Assembly: GCA_023414355.1 (NCBI GenBank)
Contig: JAEZOB010000079.1
Coordinates: forward strand, 50,751-114,750
Reading direction: 5' to 3'
DNA length: 64,000 bases
DNA from: Bacillota bacterium
GTDB lineage: Bacteria; Bacillota; Clostridia; Lachnospirales; Lachnospiraceae
The notes below the pieces were generated by a model, which was not told the origin of the DNA, made no database searches, and saw only the letters and a list, made by a program, of their open reading frames with translations. The position numbers were made by a program, and so were the translations under genes. This document shows, piece after piece, positions 17,940 to 26,696 of the stretch. Positions within the stretch are counted from its first letter, which is position 1. Each line of letters starts with the position of its first letter.

Positions 17940-18881
17940 CTATTCCATCATTCTCAGACCACTTCTACTGGAATAATAATAGATATGATCTGACAGGACC
18001 TCCTCCGGTGCAACCTGGGTATCATTGATTTCTTTGACCATGCCGGCATACTGATTGCTATTACCTAAGTTGTTAGCCGGAACTAGGATCACTTCATGGA
18101 TACTGCTGGGGAAGATATAAAAATCCGAACCAAATCGCCCCGCAAACTTCTCCAATACCTCGGGATACAGGAGGCAGGCTGCACCATTAATCCCCTTCTC
18201 ATTTGACAGAATATACATATTTGAGCTTTTCAATTTTTGATCTTCTCTCAAACCACTAACAGCAATAGGATTGTCAGTTCCCTCAGCCATCATACCGCAG
18301 ATAACCTCCTCCATGCTGTTAATACTTGCCGGAAATAAGCGCTGCGTATTCGCTGCCGCGCAGTCATGAATTTCCTTCAATCCCTTATTCCACATACTCA
18401 TATGCTTGTTCGTAATTCGGATTGTTCCAATTCCGTCCTGATCATCCCTGATCAGGCAGTGATATGTAATAGCCAGATCCATAAACTTAAGATAAGGCAC
18501 CTGCTCAAGTAGCTTTCGATTCCGTTCATAGCTGATCAGTCTGTAAACAATGTACGTCTTCATCTCCTGAAAGGTATAGCTAAAATCCCCGTTTATAACA
18601 GGAGTATTGCATTCCTCATATATCCTGCATAGTCTATCGGCCAGAGAGGTTAGACCTATCCCCTGCCTATACGCCTCATAATATGGTTGCAGATAAATAT
18701 TGGGGGCAAAGCTTTTTCCTTCCTTCAATAATACCAGGCTATCCAGTTCAAGTGAATTATTCTTCATCACCTTATATATACTGGCCGTATACTCCTTTCC
18801 CATACGTTCTGTTACCATTGACAGAAGCGACTGAACAAAATAACCATATTCCGAGGTGGTTTCTCGTACCACTTGTACCAT
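17940..18881 (-). CDS. DUF5688 family protein
   Basis: A 313-residue cytoplasmic protein of the DUF5688 type, which is abundant in gut Lachnospiraceae and has no known function. Diagnostic segments are NNSLELDSLVLLKEGKSFAP near residues 45-65 (an N-V-x-L-x-G-like region), NIYLQPYYEAYRQG, and the C-terminal block SDFYIFPSSIHEVILVP followed by a DHIYYYS motif. There is no membrane helix and no recognised catalytic residues. It stands alone upstream of the chitinase on the same strand. The 462-base gap upstream (18882-19343) holds A+T-rich sequence with no gene that I can see. Confidence 0.8.
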   Translation of the reverse strand: MVQVVRETTSEYGYFVQSLLSMVTERMGKEYTASIYKVMKNNSLELDSLVLLKEGKSFAPNIYLQPYYEAYRQGIGLTSLADRLCRIYEECNTPVINGDFSYTFQEMKTYIVYRLISYERNRKLLEQVPYLKFMDLAITYHCLIRDDQDGIGTIRITNKHMSMWNKGLKEIHDCAAANTQRLFPASINSMEEVICGMMAEGTDNPIAVSGLREDQKLKSSNMYILSNEKGINGAACLLYPEVLEKFAGRFGSDFYIFPSSIHEVILVPANNLGNSNQYAGMVKEINDTQVAPEEVLSDHIYYYSSRSGLRMME

Positions 18882-19343
18882 ATTATGATCCTCCTTATTA
18901 TATTTAATAGGTGATATACACCCATAATGAGCAACTGAAGCAGGAAAGCTTGACGAATGGGGAAAAAATGAGCAAAGATGAGTAAACGAGATTTACAGAG
19001 AAAACTATGAATAAAATACTTCTACCTTTTATTAATATGAGCTAATGGACGCTTGAAAAATCTATTTAGGAATCATGAACAATCCATTTCAAATTGACAG
19101 GATATTGACATAGGGATGGAGGATATATACTTAATGAAATAATGGATCATTATAGAATTAACAGGGAATAGTTTTAAGATTTCATTGATTAGTGTTTTAG
19201 AATTAATTGTAATAGCTTCGGCATGATAGAATATAAGCTTAAATAATTACAGATACAAGCTTTAAACAGAACTTATAACATAATTTTATCAAAATCCTGA
19301 AAGAATGGCAAGATTTTTCCTGTCATATTTTTACATGAACTTT
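18882..19343. other. Intergenic region without recognisable gene
   Basis: This is A+T-rich sequence with frequent stops in all frames. I see no tRNA, long hairpin or plausible small gene. It lies between the start of the DUF5688 gene and the 3' end of the 19.3-kb membrane protein gene, so it contains at least the DUF5688 promoter. Confidence 0.6.
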
Positions 19344-20162
19344 TCAAATTTTTTTGTTGGTATTGTCCAATCTTCTGTCCTCTTCGTACTTGCTGCTAAT
19401 CGCAATCAGGGTCTGTGCAGGTGCATAGAAGGCCCACATCAGAATTGTTGACGCAGAGTAAAGAATGGAATAGATCTTTTCCTGCATCGGGATAAAAGCA
19501 GAAAGATTGAATAAACCCACATTAATATCACAGAGTAGAAACAACAGCATACCGATTGCATAAATCAAGTTACCTTTTGCCCCAGGCTTCTGTCTCAACA
19601 GGGCAAAGGAGGAAATTACATTCGAAGAGATACAGATAAAATAAAATACGCTGACAATTAAGAGTCCATCCAGTGTGACTCCTGCTGATTTGAGAAGCAG
19701 ACATACCGCGATAGCTATGGTTATCTGTAATAATATTCTTTTCAGAAAAGCTGTTCCAATTATTCTTCTGCAGTCGGCCGCAGAAGCTTCTGTCTTCTCT
19801 TTTTTTGAAAGCAATATCACCAGGCGAAGATTGTAAAGCTCCTGAGTCACAATAAAGGTCAGGACACCATAGATATAATAGTCAAGTATCAGGATAAACA
19901 GATCCGAGATCACAGTAAAGAATAAGGCTGCCTGAAGTAAACAAGATGAAACGGCATGCCGTTTCATTTGTCGTAAACAAAAAGTGCTTTTGCCTGCGCG
20001 TAAAAGCGCATAGCAAAAGCACAGAAGAACGATACTATACTTTATGGTTACAGAGAGTGCGATGCTTGTAACTGTCAGATCCAAAGTCAGAAAGCCGGCA
20101 TACAATACTGCCTGAACAGTAATGAATATTGCCTCTAAACTTAACTTCCTGTTGCTGTGCAT
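19344..20162 (-). CDS. Polytopic membrane protein, possibly YhhN/lysoplasmalogenase-like
   Basis: 272 residues with about eight predicted membrane helices. The segment YAIGMLLFLLCDINVGLFNL, and an earlier FFTVISDLFILILD, resemble the two Asp-containing helices of the YhhN (TMEM86, lysoplasmalogenase) family, so this is a plausible but unproved assignment. I start at the ATG at 20162 with AAAGGAG nine bases before it; a frame extension to 20201 overlaps the upstream gene. It follows the GGDEF-EAL gene by 22 bases and is probably co-transcribed with it. Confidence 0.6.
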   Translation of the reverse strand: MHSNRKLSLEAIFITVQAVLYAGFLTLDLTVTSIALSVTIKYSIVLLCFCYALLRAGKSTFCLRQMKRHAVSSCLLQAALFFTVISDLFILILDYYIYGVLTFIVTQELYNLRLVILLSKKEKTEASAADCRRIIGTAFLKRILLQITIAIAVCLLLKSAGVTLDGLLIVSVFYFICISSNVISSFALLRQKPGAKGNLIYAIGMLLFLLCDINVGLFNLSAFIPMQEKIYSILYSASTILMWAFYAPAQTLIAISSKYEEDRRLDNTNKKI

Positions 20163-20184
20163 CGTGTAAATCTCCTTTTTCGGC

Positions 20185-21732
20185 CTAGAGCAGAAAATCA
20201 TTATTTTTTAAAAACTGAACTGCCATCTCCTTGGGAACAGGCTTACTATAAAGATAACCCTGCGCCTTGTCACAATTGGCTTCCTTTAGGAAGATTTCCT
20301 GATCAAAATTCTCAACACCCTCTGCGATGACATCCAGATTAAGGTTTCTTGCCAGAGTTATGATCGTCTGAATAATTTTTTGATCACTGCGGTCTTCCAT
20401 TACCGTATTTAGAAAACTCTTATCTATTTTCAAATTGCTGACCGGTAAACGCTTCAGATAATTCATGGAGGAATATCCTGTACCAAAATCATCCAACGAG
20501 AAGTTTACACCAATCTTACGAAGCTCCTGAATCGTAGCAATCGTATACTCAATGTCATCAAGAGCTATGCTTTCTGTAATCTCAAGCTCTAAATTACTGG
20601 GATTAATTCCTGTTTCTTCAATAGCATCATAAACAATCTTAACGATATCCCTGTCTTTGAACTGTCTTGCGGATAGATTCACCGCCATAGTAATCTTTGG
20701 ATAGTCTGCCGACCACTGCTTTAACTGATAACAGGCTGTCTTAAGAACCCATTTACCGATCGGTATGATCAAGCCTGTTTCCTCTGCCAGATGTATGAAA
20801 TCATCCGGGGATACCAAGCCCTTTGTCGGATGGTTCCATCTGATTAATGCCTCAAAACCCACTACCTGCATGGTTTCCAGATTCATCTGTGCCTGATAGA
20901 ACAGGATAAATTCTTCTCGTTCAATTGCCTTGCGAAGCTCGGACTGTGTCTCGATCTTCTCAGTTAGCTTCTGGTTGAAGGAATAATCAAAGTAAACGTG
21001 AGTATTCTTACCGTTTCCTTTTGCCGCATACATAGCTGAATCCACATTTTTGATCAGAGCCTGTGAACTCTTGCCGTCCTTCGGTGCAAAAGCAACACCG
21101 ATACTAACTGTGACAAAATACTCTTTTGTAGACAGAATAAAAGGATAACTGAATACATTCAAAATCTTTTTGATTTTTTCTTCATAAATAGCAGTATCAT
21201 TCAGATTCTGGGTTAAAACTACAAACTCATCTCCCCCGATTCTGGCAAGGTAATCATTTTCATCCATTGCTTGCTTCAAACGGTAGGTTACATCGATCAA
21301 AAGCTCATCCCCATAGGAATGTCCTAAGGAATCATTGATATTCTTAAAGTTATCAATATCAATGTCCATAATTCCTATTGTCTCTTCGCTACGGAGGGTT
21401 AGCATAATGTTATCAAGCATCTCAGTAAAAGCAGTTCTGTTTGGCAGCTCCGTAAGATAATCGGTATAAGCCAGCTTCTTCATGCTTTCCTTGTTCTTAT
21501 TTAATTCATCATACTTCCCTGTTAACTCATTCAAAGATACAATAGCAGAGTTATAGATATCCTCAAGCTCCTGATTACGTTCTCTCACAACCTGATTTTC
21601 CTGGTCCACCCGACTTTTTTCCTTTTTAAGGCTTCTTAATCTGATTGCAATTATGATAAATAATATTATTAAAAGTGCAATTGCCACTAGAATAGCTATT
21701 CCGGCGGATTGGCCAATCATAAAATATCCCAT
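20185..21732 (-). CDS. GGDEF-EAL cyclic-di-GMP protein
   Basis: 515 residues: one N-terminal membrane helix (about 7-28), a coiled coil (about 30-85), a GGDEF domain (about 90-255) and an EAL domain (about 262-510). The GGDEF loop RIGGDEFVVL is intact without an I-site (DEND at the RxxD position). The EAL domain keeps GFEALIRW, VNLSARQF, ELEITES, LDDFGTGYSS, LKIDKSF and VIAEGVE, the full set of metal and base-catalysis residues. The protein could therefore both make and degrade c-di-GMP. It lies 39 bases after nfnB on the same strand. Confidence 0.95.
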   Translation of the reverse strand: MGYFMIGQSAGIAILVAIALLIILFIIIAIRLRSLKKEKSRVDQENQVVRERNQELEDIYNSAIVSLNELTGKYDELNKNKESMKKLAYTDYLTELPNRTAFTEMLDNIMLTLRSEETIGIMDIDIDNFKNINDSLGHSYGDELLIDVTYRLKQAMDENDYLARIGGDEFVVLTQNLNDTAIYEEKIKKILNVFSYPFILSTKEYFVTVSIGVAFAPKDGKSSQALIKNVDSAMYAAKGNGKNTHVYFDYSFNQKLTEKIETQSELRKAIEREEFILFYQAQMNLETMQVVGFEALIRWNHPTKGLVSPDDFIHLAEETGLIIPIGKWVLKTACYQLKQWSADYPKITMAVNLSARQFKDRDIVKIVYDAIEETGINPSNLELEITESIALDDIEYTIATIQELRKIGVNFSLDDFGTGYSSMNYLKRLPVSNLKIDKSFLNTVMEDRSDQKIIQTIITLARNLNLDVIAEGVENFDQEIFLKEANCDKAQGYLYSKPVPKEMAVQFLKNNDFLL

Positions 21733-21771
21733 AAGTCCTCCAATACGTTCCCCTCAACGTATTTTCCTTTG

Positions 21772-23157
21772 TTATTTCGATTTCAGGTACTTGTCAATAC
21801 CTGCAGCTGCAGCCTTGCCTGCTCCCATTGCGAGTATTACTGTTGCCGCTCCTGTAACCGCATCGCCTCCGGCAAAGACACCTTCCCTTGATGTCAGGCC
21901 AGTCTCTTCATCTGCGATGATGCACTTATGCTTGTCCGTCTCTAAGCCATGTGTTGTTGAAGATATCAGCGGATTCGGGCTGGTACCGAGAGACATGATT
22001 ACTGTATCAAGCTCAAGTATAAATTCCGAATCAGCTTTTTCAGCAGGTCTTCTTCTTCCGCTTGCATCCGGCTCGCCAAGTTCCATTTCTACGCAACGCA
22101 TACCGGATACCCAACCGTTTTCGTTCACCAGTATTTCCTTAGGATTCGTTAGCAGCTTGAAGATAATGCCCTCTTCCTTTGCATGATGTACTTCCTCCAC
22201 TCTTGCCGGAAGCTCTGCTTCGCCTCTGCGGTAAACAATATACACTTCTGCACCAAGTCTGAGAGCTGTCCTGGCCGCATCCATAGCAACATTACCGCCA
22301 CCGACAACCGCAACCTTCTTACCCGCAATAATCGGAGTATCATAGCTGGCATCAAAGGCCTTCATCAAATTGCTTCGTGTAAGATATTCATTTGCCGAAA
22401 ATACTCCGTTGGCATTTTCTCCCGGTATACCCATGAACTTCGGAAGTCCGGCACCCGAACCGATAAATACCGCCTCAAAGCCTTCCTCCTCCATCAGTTC
22501 ATCAATCAAAGTAGATTTACCGATGATAACATTCGTCTCTATCTTGACACCAAGTGATTTTACATTTTCGATCTCTGCCCTTACTACGGTATCCTTCGGG
22601 AGTCTGAATTCCGGTATCCCATAGACAAGAACTCCGCCCGGCTCATGAAGAGCTTCGAAGATTGTGACATCATAGCCTAGCTTAGCCAAATCTCCTGCAC
22701 AGGTAAGACCGGCCGGACCGGATCCGATGATAGCTACCTTCCTACCATTCTTTTCTTTCGGAGGTTCGGGCTTGATATCATGTTCTCTTGCCCAGTCAGC
22801 AGCAAAACGTTCCAGCTTTCCGATAGAAACCGGTTCACCCTTAATGCCACGGATACATCTTTCCTCACATTGTGTCTCCTGAGGGCAGACCCTTCCGCAG
22901 ACAGCGGGAAGCGCCGAATATTTACCGATTACTTGGAAGGCTTCCTCGGCATTGCCTTCCTTGATTGCGTTTATAAAACCCGGAATGTCTATATTAACCG
23001 GACATCCGGAGATACATTTCGCATTCTTGCATTGGATACAGCGGGAAGCCTCTTCCATCGCTTCCTCCATATTATAACCAAGGCACACCTCGTTAAAATT
23101 AGTTGCTCTCACCTTGGGATCCTGCTCCCTCACAGGAACCTTTTTCAAAACATCCAT
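21772..23157 (-). CDS. nfnB: NfnB / GltD-like NADPH flavoprotein subunit
   Basis: 461 residues. The N-terminal cysteine clusters CIQCKNAKCISGCP and CGRVCPQETQCEERC bind two [4Fe-4S] centres. FAD and NADPH Rossmann motifs follow (VAIIGSGPAGLTCAGDLAKL; VAVVGGGNVAMDAARTALRL). Such proteins are often annotated as glutamate synthase small subunit. Because the gene directly follows an NfnA-like subunit and no glutamate synthase large subunit is present, I prefer NfnB of the electron-bifurcating NADH-dependent ferredoxin:NADP+ oxidoreductase. That complex links ferredoxin reduced by POR to NADPH. Confidence 0.85.
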   Translation of the reverse strand: MDVLKKVPVREQDPKVRATNFNEVCLGYNMEEAMEEASRCIQCKNAKCISGCPVNIDIPGFINAIKEGNAEEAFQVIGKYSALPAVCGRVCPQETQCEERCIRGIKGEPVSIGKLERFAADWAREHDIKPEPPKEKNGRKVAIIGSGPAGLTCAGDLAKLGYDVTIFEALHEPGGVLVYGIPEFRLPKDTVVRAEIENVKSLGVKIETNVIIGKSTLIDELMEEEGFEAVFIGSGAGLPKFMGIPGENANGVFSANEYLTRSNLMKAFDASYDTPIIAGKKVAVVGGGNVAMDAARTALRLGAEVYIVYRRGEAELPARVEEVHHAKEEGIIFKLLTNPKEILVNENGWVSGMRCVEMELGEPDASGRRRPAEKADSEFILELDTVIMSLGTSPNPLISSTTHGLETDKHKCIIADEETGLTSREGVFAGGDAVTGAATVILAMGAGKAAAAGIDKYLKSK

Positions 23158-23197
23158 GATTCATCCTCCAAACACCGTTTTGCGGCAAACTCAGTTA

Positions 23198-24103
23198 TCA
23201 ATCGTTCTCACTGCATTCGCAGCCGGGATGATGATGGGTCGCACCCTCTCTCTCTCTGAGAACATTTTTTCCTTCCTCTGATCTATACATCTGAAGTCTC
23301 TTCATGGCTTCATCAAAATTAACCAGATGTCCGTCAAATTCCGGTCCGTCAACACATGCGAACTTTACTTCATTTCCGATAGTCAGTCGGCAGGCACCGC
23401 ACATTCCCGTACCGTCAACCATAACCGGGTTCATGCTTACGATAGTCTTAATTCCCAATTCCTTGGTCAGGATACATACGAACTTCATCATAATCATAGG
23501 ACCGATTGCAATGACAAGATCATATTTCTTACCCTGATTATTCACCAGATCCTTAATACAGTCATTCACATTTCCATGGAATCCATAAGAACCGTCATCT
23601 GTTGTGATATAGAGGTTTTCTGTTAAGGGTCTCATCCGTTCCTCAAGTATAATTAAATCCTTATTTCTTGCTCCGATGATACAATCTACATCGTATCCGT
23701 TCTCCTTCATCCACTTTACTTGAGGATATACAGGAGCCGCGCCAACGCCACCGGCAACAAATAATATCTTTTTCTGTAATAACTCTTCTCTGGGCATATC
23801 GATCAGTTCGGACTTATGGCCCAAAGGTCCCGTAAAATCACGGAAGGCTTCCCCTTCTTCATATGTAGCCATCAGCTTGGTAGAAGATCCGAGCGACTGA
23901 AATACAATGGTAACTGTTCCGGCCTCCCGATCATAATCACAAATCGTAAGCGGAATTCTTTCACCCTTTTCATCCATCTTTACTATGACAAACTGTCCTG
24001 GATAACAATTTTTTGCTACTCTGGGAGCTTTAATATCCATAAGATAAATAGAATTAGCCAGACTTTCCTTCTTTACGATAGTGTAAATATAGTTCTCAGC
24101 CAT
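23198..24103 (-). CDS. nfnA: NfnA, ferredoxin-NADP+ oxidoreductase subunit alpha
   Basis: 301 residues of the dihydroorotate dehydrogenase electron-transfer/PyrK type. An N-terminal FAD-binding barrel (YPGQFVIVKMDEKGERIPLT) and an NAD-binding domain (KILFVAGGVGAAPVYPQVKW) are followed by the [2Fe-2S] loop DGTGMCGACRLTIGNEVKFAC. The C-terminus is a His/Cys-rich tail ending PGCECSEND. It lies 40 bases upstream of nfnB on the same strand; the pair matches the NfnAB order. Sulfide dehydrogenase subunit is an older name for the same family. Confidence 0.85.
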   Translation of the reverse strand: MAENYIYTIVKKESLANSIYLMDIKAPRVAKNCYPGQFVIVKMDEKGERIPLTICDYDREAGTVTIVFQSLGSSTKLMATYEEGEAFRDFTGPLGHKSELIDMPREELLQKKILFVAGGVGAAPVYPQVKWMKENGYDVDCIIGARNKDLIILEERMRPLTENLYITTDDGSYGFHGNVNDCIKDLVNNQGKKYDLVIAIGPMIMMKFVCILTKELGIKTIVSMNPVMVDGTGMCGACRLTIGNEVKFACVDGPEFDGHLVNFDEAMKRLQMYRSEEGKNVLREREGATHHHPGCECSEND

Positions 24104-24336
24104 TTTGCGTTAACCTCTTTCTTTATACAAAAATACTAATAATGATAAATATTTAGCTTTCATTATAATGTAAGGAACCCAAAAAATCCAGCAATATTTT
24201 TAGGAATGTGTTCCGTAATTCATAATTCGTCATAATAAATATAAAATGTCACTATTTCTTATATGTAATTACCTGTGCAGGACTTTTCATGCATTATCAT
24301 ACTCACTAGCTTCTTTTGTTTGAAAGACAACAAAAA

Positions 24337-24410
24337 ACTTAATAACGGATCTGTCTCAAGAAGTTGTAGACAGGTTTTTGCATAACTATGCATTACATCC
24401 GTTATTAAGT
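24337..24410 (-). terminator. Three-way-junction terminator after the HD-domain operon
   Basis: A perfect 14-bp stem ACTTAATAACGGAT / ATCCGTTATTAAGT encloses two further hairpins, CTGTCT/AGACAG and TGCATA/TATGCA. On the minus strand the outer stem is followed by TTTTTTG, 20 bases beyond the HD gene stop. It is a terminator with an unusual branched fold. Confidence 0.75.
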
Positions 24411-24430
24411 CATAATAATACATTATCTCT

Positions 24431-25075
24431 TTAGCAGATCTTATCCTTAGACTTTTGAAGACTGTTTTGTAAAAGTTTCAGAAACTCAGCATACTCCTTA
24501 CGTTCAGCAGCGGCATCTGCTCCTTTTCTCCCAAGGCGGTCACATAGGCATAATAATGACAGTTCTTCTATATCAACCCTTCGAAGCAGTCCCATGAAAT
24601 CAGCGTAGGGAAGCCTGCGAAGTATATAAAGCATGTGCATATGATATCTTACCATTGCGGTAACGGACTGAATAAATCTCTCCTCTGCCAGGAAACAGTT
24701 CAGAAATTCCTTGCTCAGCTGCTCCCCTGCTATATCATGGTCATAGGAGGTTATCCTACCTTTCATCATTCTCGTCGTTGTAGGCTTTCCAATATCATGC
24801 AGCAATGCGGACCACATAAATACCAACGGATCTTTACTTTTGCTTCTAACCCTCGCTGCTTCATCCAGGACCAGCATAGTATGATTCCAAGCATTCCCTT
24901 CTGCATGATATTTTAGGGATTGTTCCGTTGTCTTCAACCTCATCAGCAGGTTGAAGGGATAAAGTTGAAACTGCTTCCGGTCAGATAACTTCTCCATATA
25001 TTCAGAAGGCTTCTCATCAGTCAGCAAATGCCTTGTCATTTCATCAAAAACTGTTTGAATAGTTTCTTCAAGCAT
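24431..25075 (-). CDS. HD-domain metal-dependent phosphohydrolase
   Basis: 214 residues from the ATG at 25075. The HD motif is WSALLHDIGKPTTTR, with a preceding conserved His in NHTMLVLDEA and a later DHDIAGEQLS, as in tRNA nucleotidyltransferase-associated and HDIG hydrolases. No nucleotidyltransferase domain is attached, so the substrate (nucleotide or RNA end) is not predictable. The start codon overlaps the stop of the 57-codon gene upstream (ATGCTTGA), indicating translational coupling and supporting this start over longer in-frame versions. Confidence 0.85.
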   Translation of the reverse strand: MLEETIQTVFDEMTRHLLTDEKPSEYMEKLSDRKQFQLYPFNLLMRLKTTEQSLKYHAEGNAWNHTMLVLDEAARVRSKSKDPLVFMWSALLHDIGKPTTTRMMKGRITSYDHDIAGEQLSKEFLNCFLAEERFIQSVTAMVRYHMHMLYILRRLPYADFMGLLRRVDIEELSLLCLCDRLGRKGADAAAERKEYAEFLKLLQNSLQKSKDKIC

Positions 25076-25241
25076 TGCGATCACTATGATCACCCATAGG
25101 TGATGATTTCTCATGTCCGGCCTTCGCCTTACCGGAAATCTCAGGTACAGGCGGAACCTCATCCTTTGGCATATGCACTCTCTTTTCTCTGACCTCTGTT
25201 GGCTCTGTTACAAAGTACCGTCTCATTCCATTTTTTGCCAT
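25068..25241 (-). CDS. Small basic protein translationally coupled to the HD hydrolase, unknown
   Basis: 57 residues starting MAKNGMRRYFVTEPTEVREK, with the middle rich in Pro and charged residues (MPKDEVPPVPEISGKAKAGH). No membrane segment or known domain. The stop shares 8 bases with the start of the HD gene, and it begins 19 bases after the SspP-like gene, so the three read as one operon. The ribosome site (AAAGG 12 bases upstream) is weak. Its existence rests mainly on frame continuity and the coupling. Confidence 0.55.
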   Translation of the reverse strand: MAKNGMRRYFVTEPTEVREKRVHMPKDEVPPVPEISGKAKAGHEKSSPMGDHSDRNA

Positions 25242-25260
25242 TCGCTAATCATACCTTTCA

Positions 25261-25395
25261 TTACACATCATTATTTTTTACGGATTTTCTTTTGGCATTC
25301 CTGTTCTTGTTCTGATTTTCCTTTGTAAGTGGTGTCTGCCCATTGGCTTTATCCATTCTCGCACGTTTATTATCCGGCTGACTGTCCTTTGGCAT
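25261..25395 (-). CDS. Small acid-soluble spore protein, SspP-like (tentative)
   Basis: 44 residues, strongly hydrophilic and basic: MPKDSQPDNKRARMDKANGQ followed by TPLTKENQNKNRNAKRKS. AGGAGG lies six bases before the ATG. The order GQ-x-PL ... KNRN-x-(K/T)R-x-K resembles the Bacillus minor spore protein SspP (GQPEPL ... KNRNHTRQK) as I remember it. If correct it would accumulate in the spore core. It is the first gene of a probable three-gene operon ending with the HD hydrolase. Confidence 0.5.
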   Translation of the reverse strand: MPKDSQPDNKRARMDKANGQTPLTKENQNKNRNAKRKSVKNNDV

Positions 25396-25496
25396 AGCTT
25401 CCTCCTATTCATCAAAAGATTTGTTCTGAAATAGTATGCGCATACCGCTGTGTACTATCCATGCTTCTGATAGAGGAGTTTTTAGCTAATATTGTT

Positions 25497-25991
25497 TCAC
25501 TGATCAATGACAGGCGGTGCGGAACATAAGGACAGGCTATAATTTGTAAATCTTTTATCCGGAGACAGATTTTTACCAAACCACGCCGGCGGAATGAATT
25601 CTGTGGCAGAACTGATGTCCGGAAATTCAACCTCAGCAAATACAAGCCCTTTCAGTAAGCCTTCGAAAACATCGAGCTCTGCTGTCAGTCCATCTTGTAG
25701 TGGTATGAGATACCTTGTTTTATAGATCATGTTTCCATCCGTTTTTGCTCTCAGGGTGTAATAGGCTTCCTCTGTCAAAGGAAGCTCCACTTCATGATTC
25801 ACATTGGCTTTGACTTGTTTACACGAGTCCACACCCAACTTCGATTTATAGGTAAGGATATACTCCTCATTACTTTTTCTGATTCTGATGGTTGGGTTAT
25901 GGCAGAGATATCCTTGTTCGATCACTTTCTTCTCATACCCTGATAGGTCCTCCGGCATCCGAAGGATGGCATACTTGCGTTCAATTTCCAT
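25497..25991 (-). CDS. CYTH-domain triphosphate tunnel enzyme
   Basis: 164 residues, a complete single CYTH domain. The signature EIERKY (ExExK) at the N-terminus, a TIRIRKSNEEYILTYKS basic strand, HEVELPL, and the late acidic pair ELDVFEGLLKGLVFAEVEFP are all visible. Stand-alone CYTH proteins of clostridia hydrolyse inorganic triphosphate or other triphosphates with divalent metal; adenylate cyclase activity is less likely. It is separated by 101 bases from the SspP-like gene on the same strand. Confidence 0.88.
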   Translation of the reverse strand: MEIERKYAILRMPEDLSGYEKKVIEQGYLCHNPTIRIRKSNEEYILTYKSKLGVDSCKQVKANVNHEVELPLTEEAYYTLRAKTDGNMIYKTRYLIPLQDGLTAELDVFEGLLKGLVFAEVEFPDISSATEFIPPAWFGKNLSPDKRFTNYSLSLCSAPPVIDQ

Positions 25992-26158
25992 TCGTTATTC
26001 CTTTCTTTCACAGCGTTAAGATGTTTTCAGGAGAAATTGGTAGTTTCAAATTTCAGGATCATTCTGGTACTTTCAGAATGATTTTTACGCTTCCTCCCTG
26101 AATAGCTTGACAGGATCGTAGAATACTATATCTATCACAAAATATTCCGGAGGTACCA

Positions 26159-26557
26159 ATGAAAAAAAGCTTCCTTACCAACTTCATCTTGTGTGGCTTC
26201 ATTGGCTGGTGTATGGAATGTCTGTGGACCGGTTTGGATGCCTTGAGAAAACACAAGGACAAAACCCTAACCTGCCACACCTCTGTATGGATGTTTCCGA
26301 TTTACGGAATGGCAGCCTGCTTCAGCCCGATCAGTCAAAAACTCAAAAACCGTTCAACTCTCCTTCGCGGAGGGATCTATGCTTTCCTCATCTATTTGGG
26401 TGAATATTCCAGTGGACTATTTCTAAAAAAGCATAATGCCTGTCCCTGGGATTACAGTAAGGCCAAGCTTAATTACAAGGGTATCATCCGTTTTGATTAT
26501 GCGCCGGTCTGGATCTTAGCAGGACTGCTTTTTGAAAAGGTACTAAACCGGGATTAA
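26159..26557 (+). CDS. Putative ABC-transporter type IV / CmpB-like membrane protein
   Basis: 132 residues with three or four membrane helices. It starts MKKSFLTNFILCGFIGWCME, where the GWxxE motif is typical of the CmpB-type family (annotated as putative ABC transporter permease). Conserved later segments are SVWMFPIYGMAACF and GEYSSGLFLKKHNACPWDYS. Despite the family name there is no ATPase partner nearby and the function is unknown. CCGGAGG at 26147-26153 is the ribosome site. Confidence 0.8.
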   Translation: MKKSFLTNFILCGFIGWCMECLWTGLDALRKHKDKTLTCHTSVWMFPIYGMAACFSPISQKLKNRSTLLRGGIYAFLIYLGEYSSGLFLKKHNACPWDYSKAKLNYKGIIRFDYAPVWILAGLLFEKVLNRD

Positions 26558-26696
26558 TGCTATTATAGCAATTCATGTTACTGAGGTGCAACCAAATTTA
26601 CTTCGTTTTTCGTATGGGATCTGTGGGCTATGATTTGATTATTGAAAGGCCGTCATAAAAGATGTATACTAATAAAAAAATCCGGAGGTTTCAATT

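Noticed and set aside
21772..23157. Glutamate synthase small subunit as the function of the 21.8-kb flavoprotein
   Set aside because: No large subunit is present and an NfnA-type partner is adjacent; NfnB fits better, though biochemical proof is absent.
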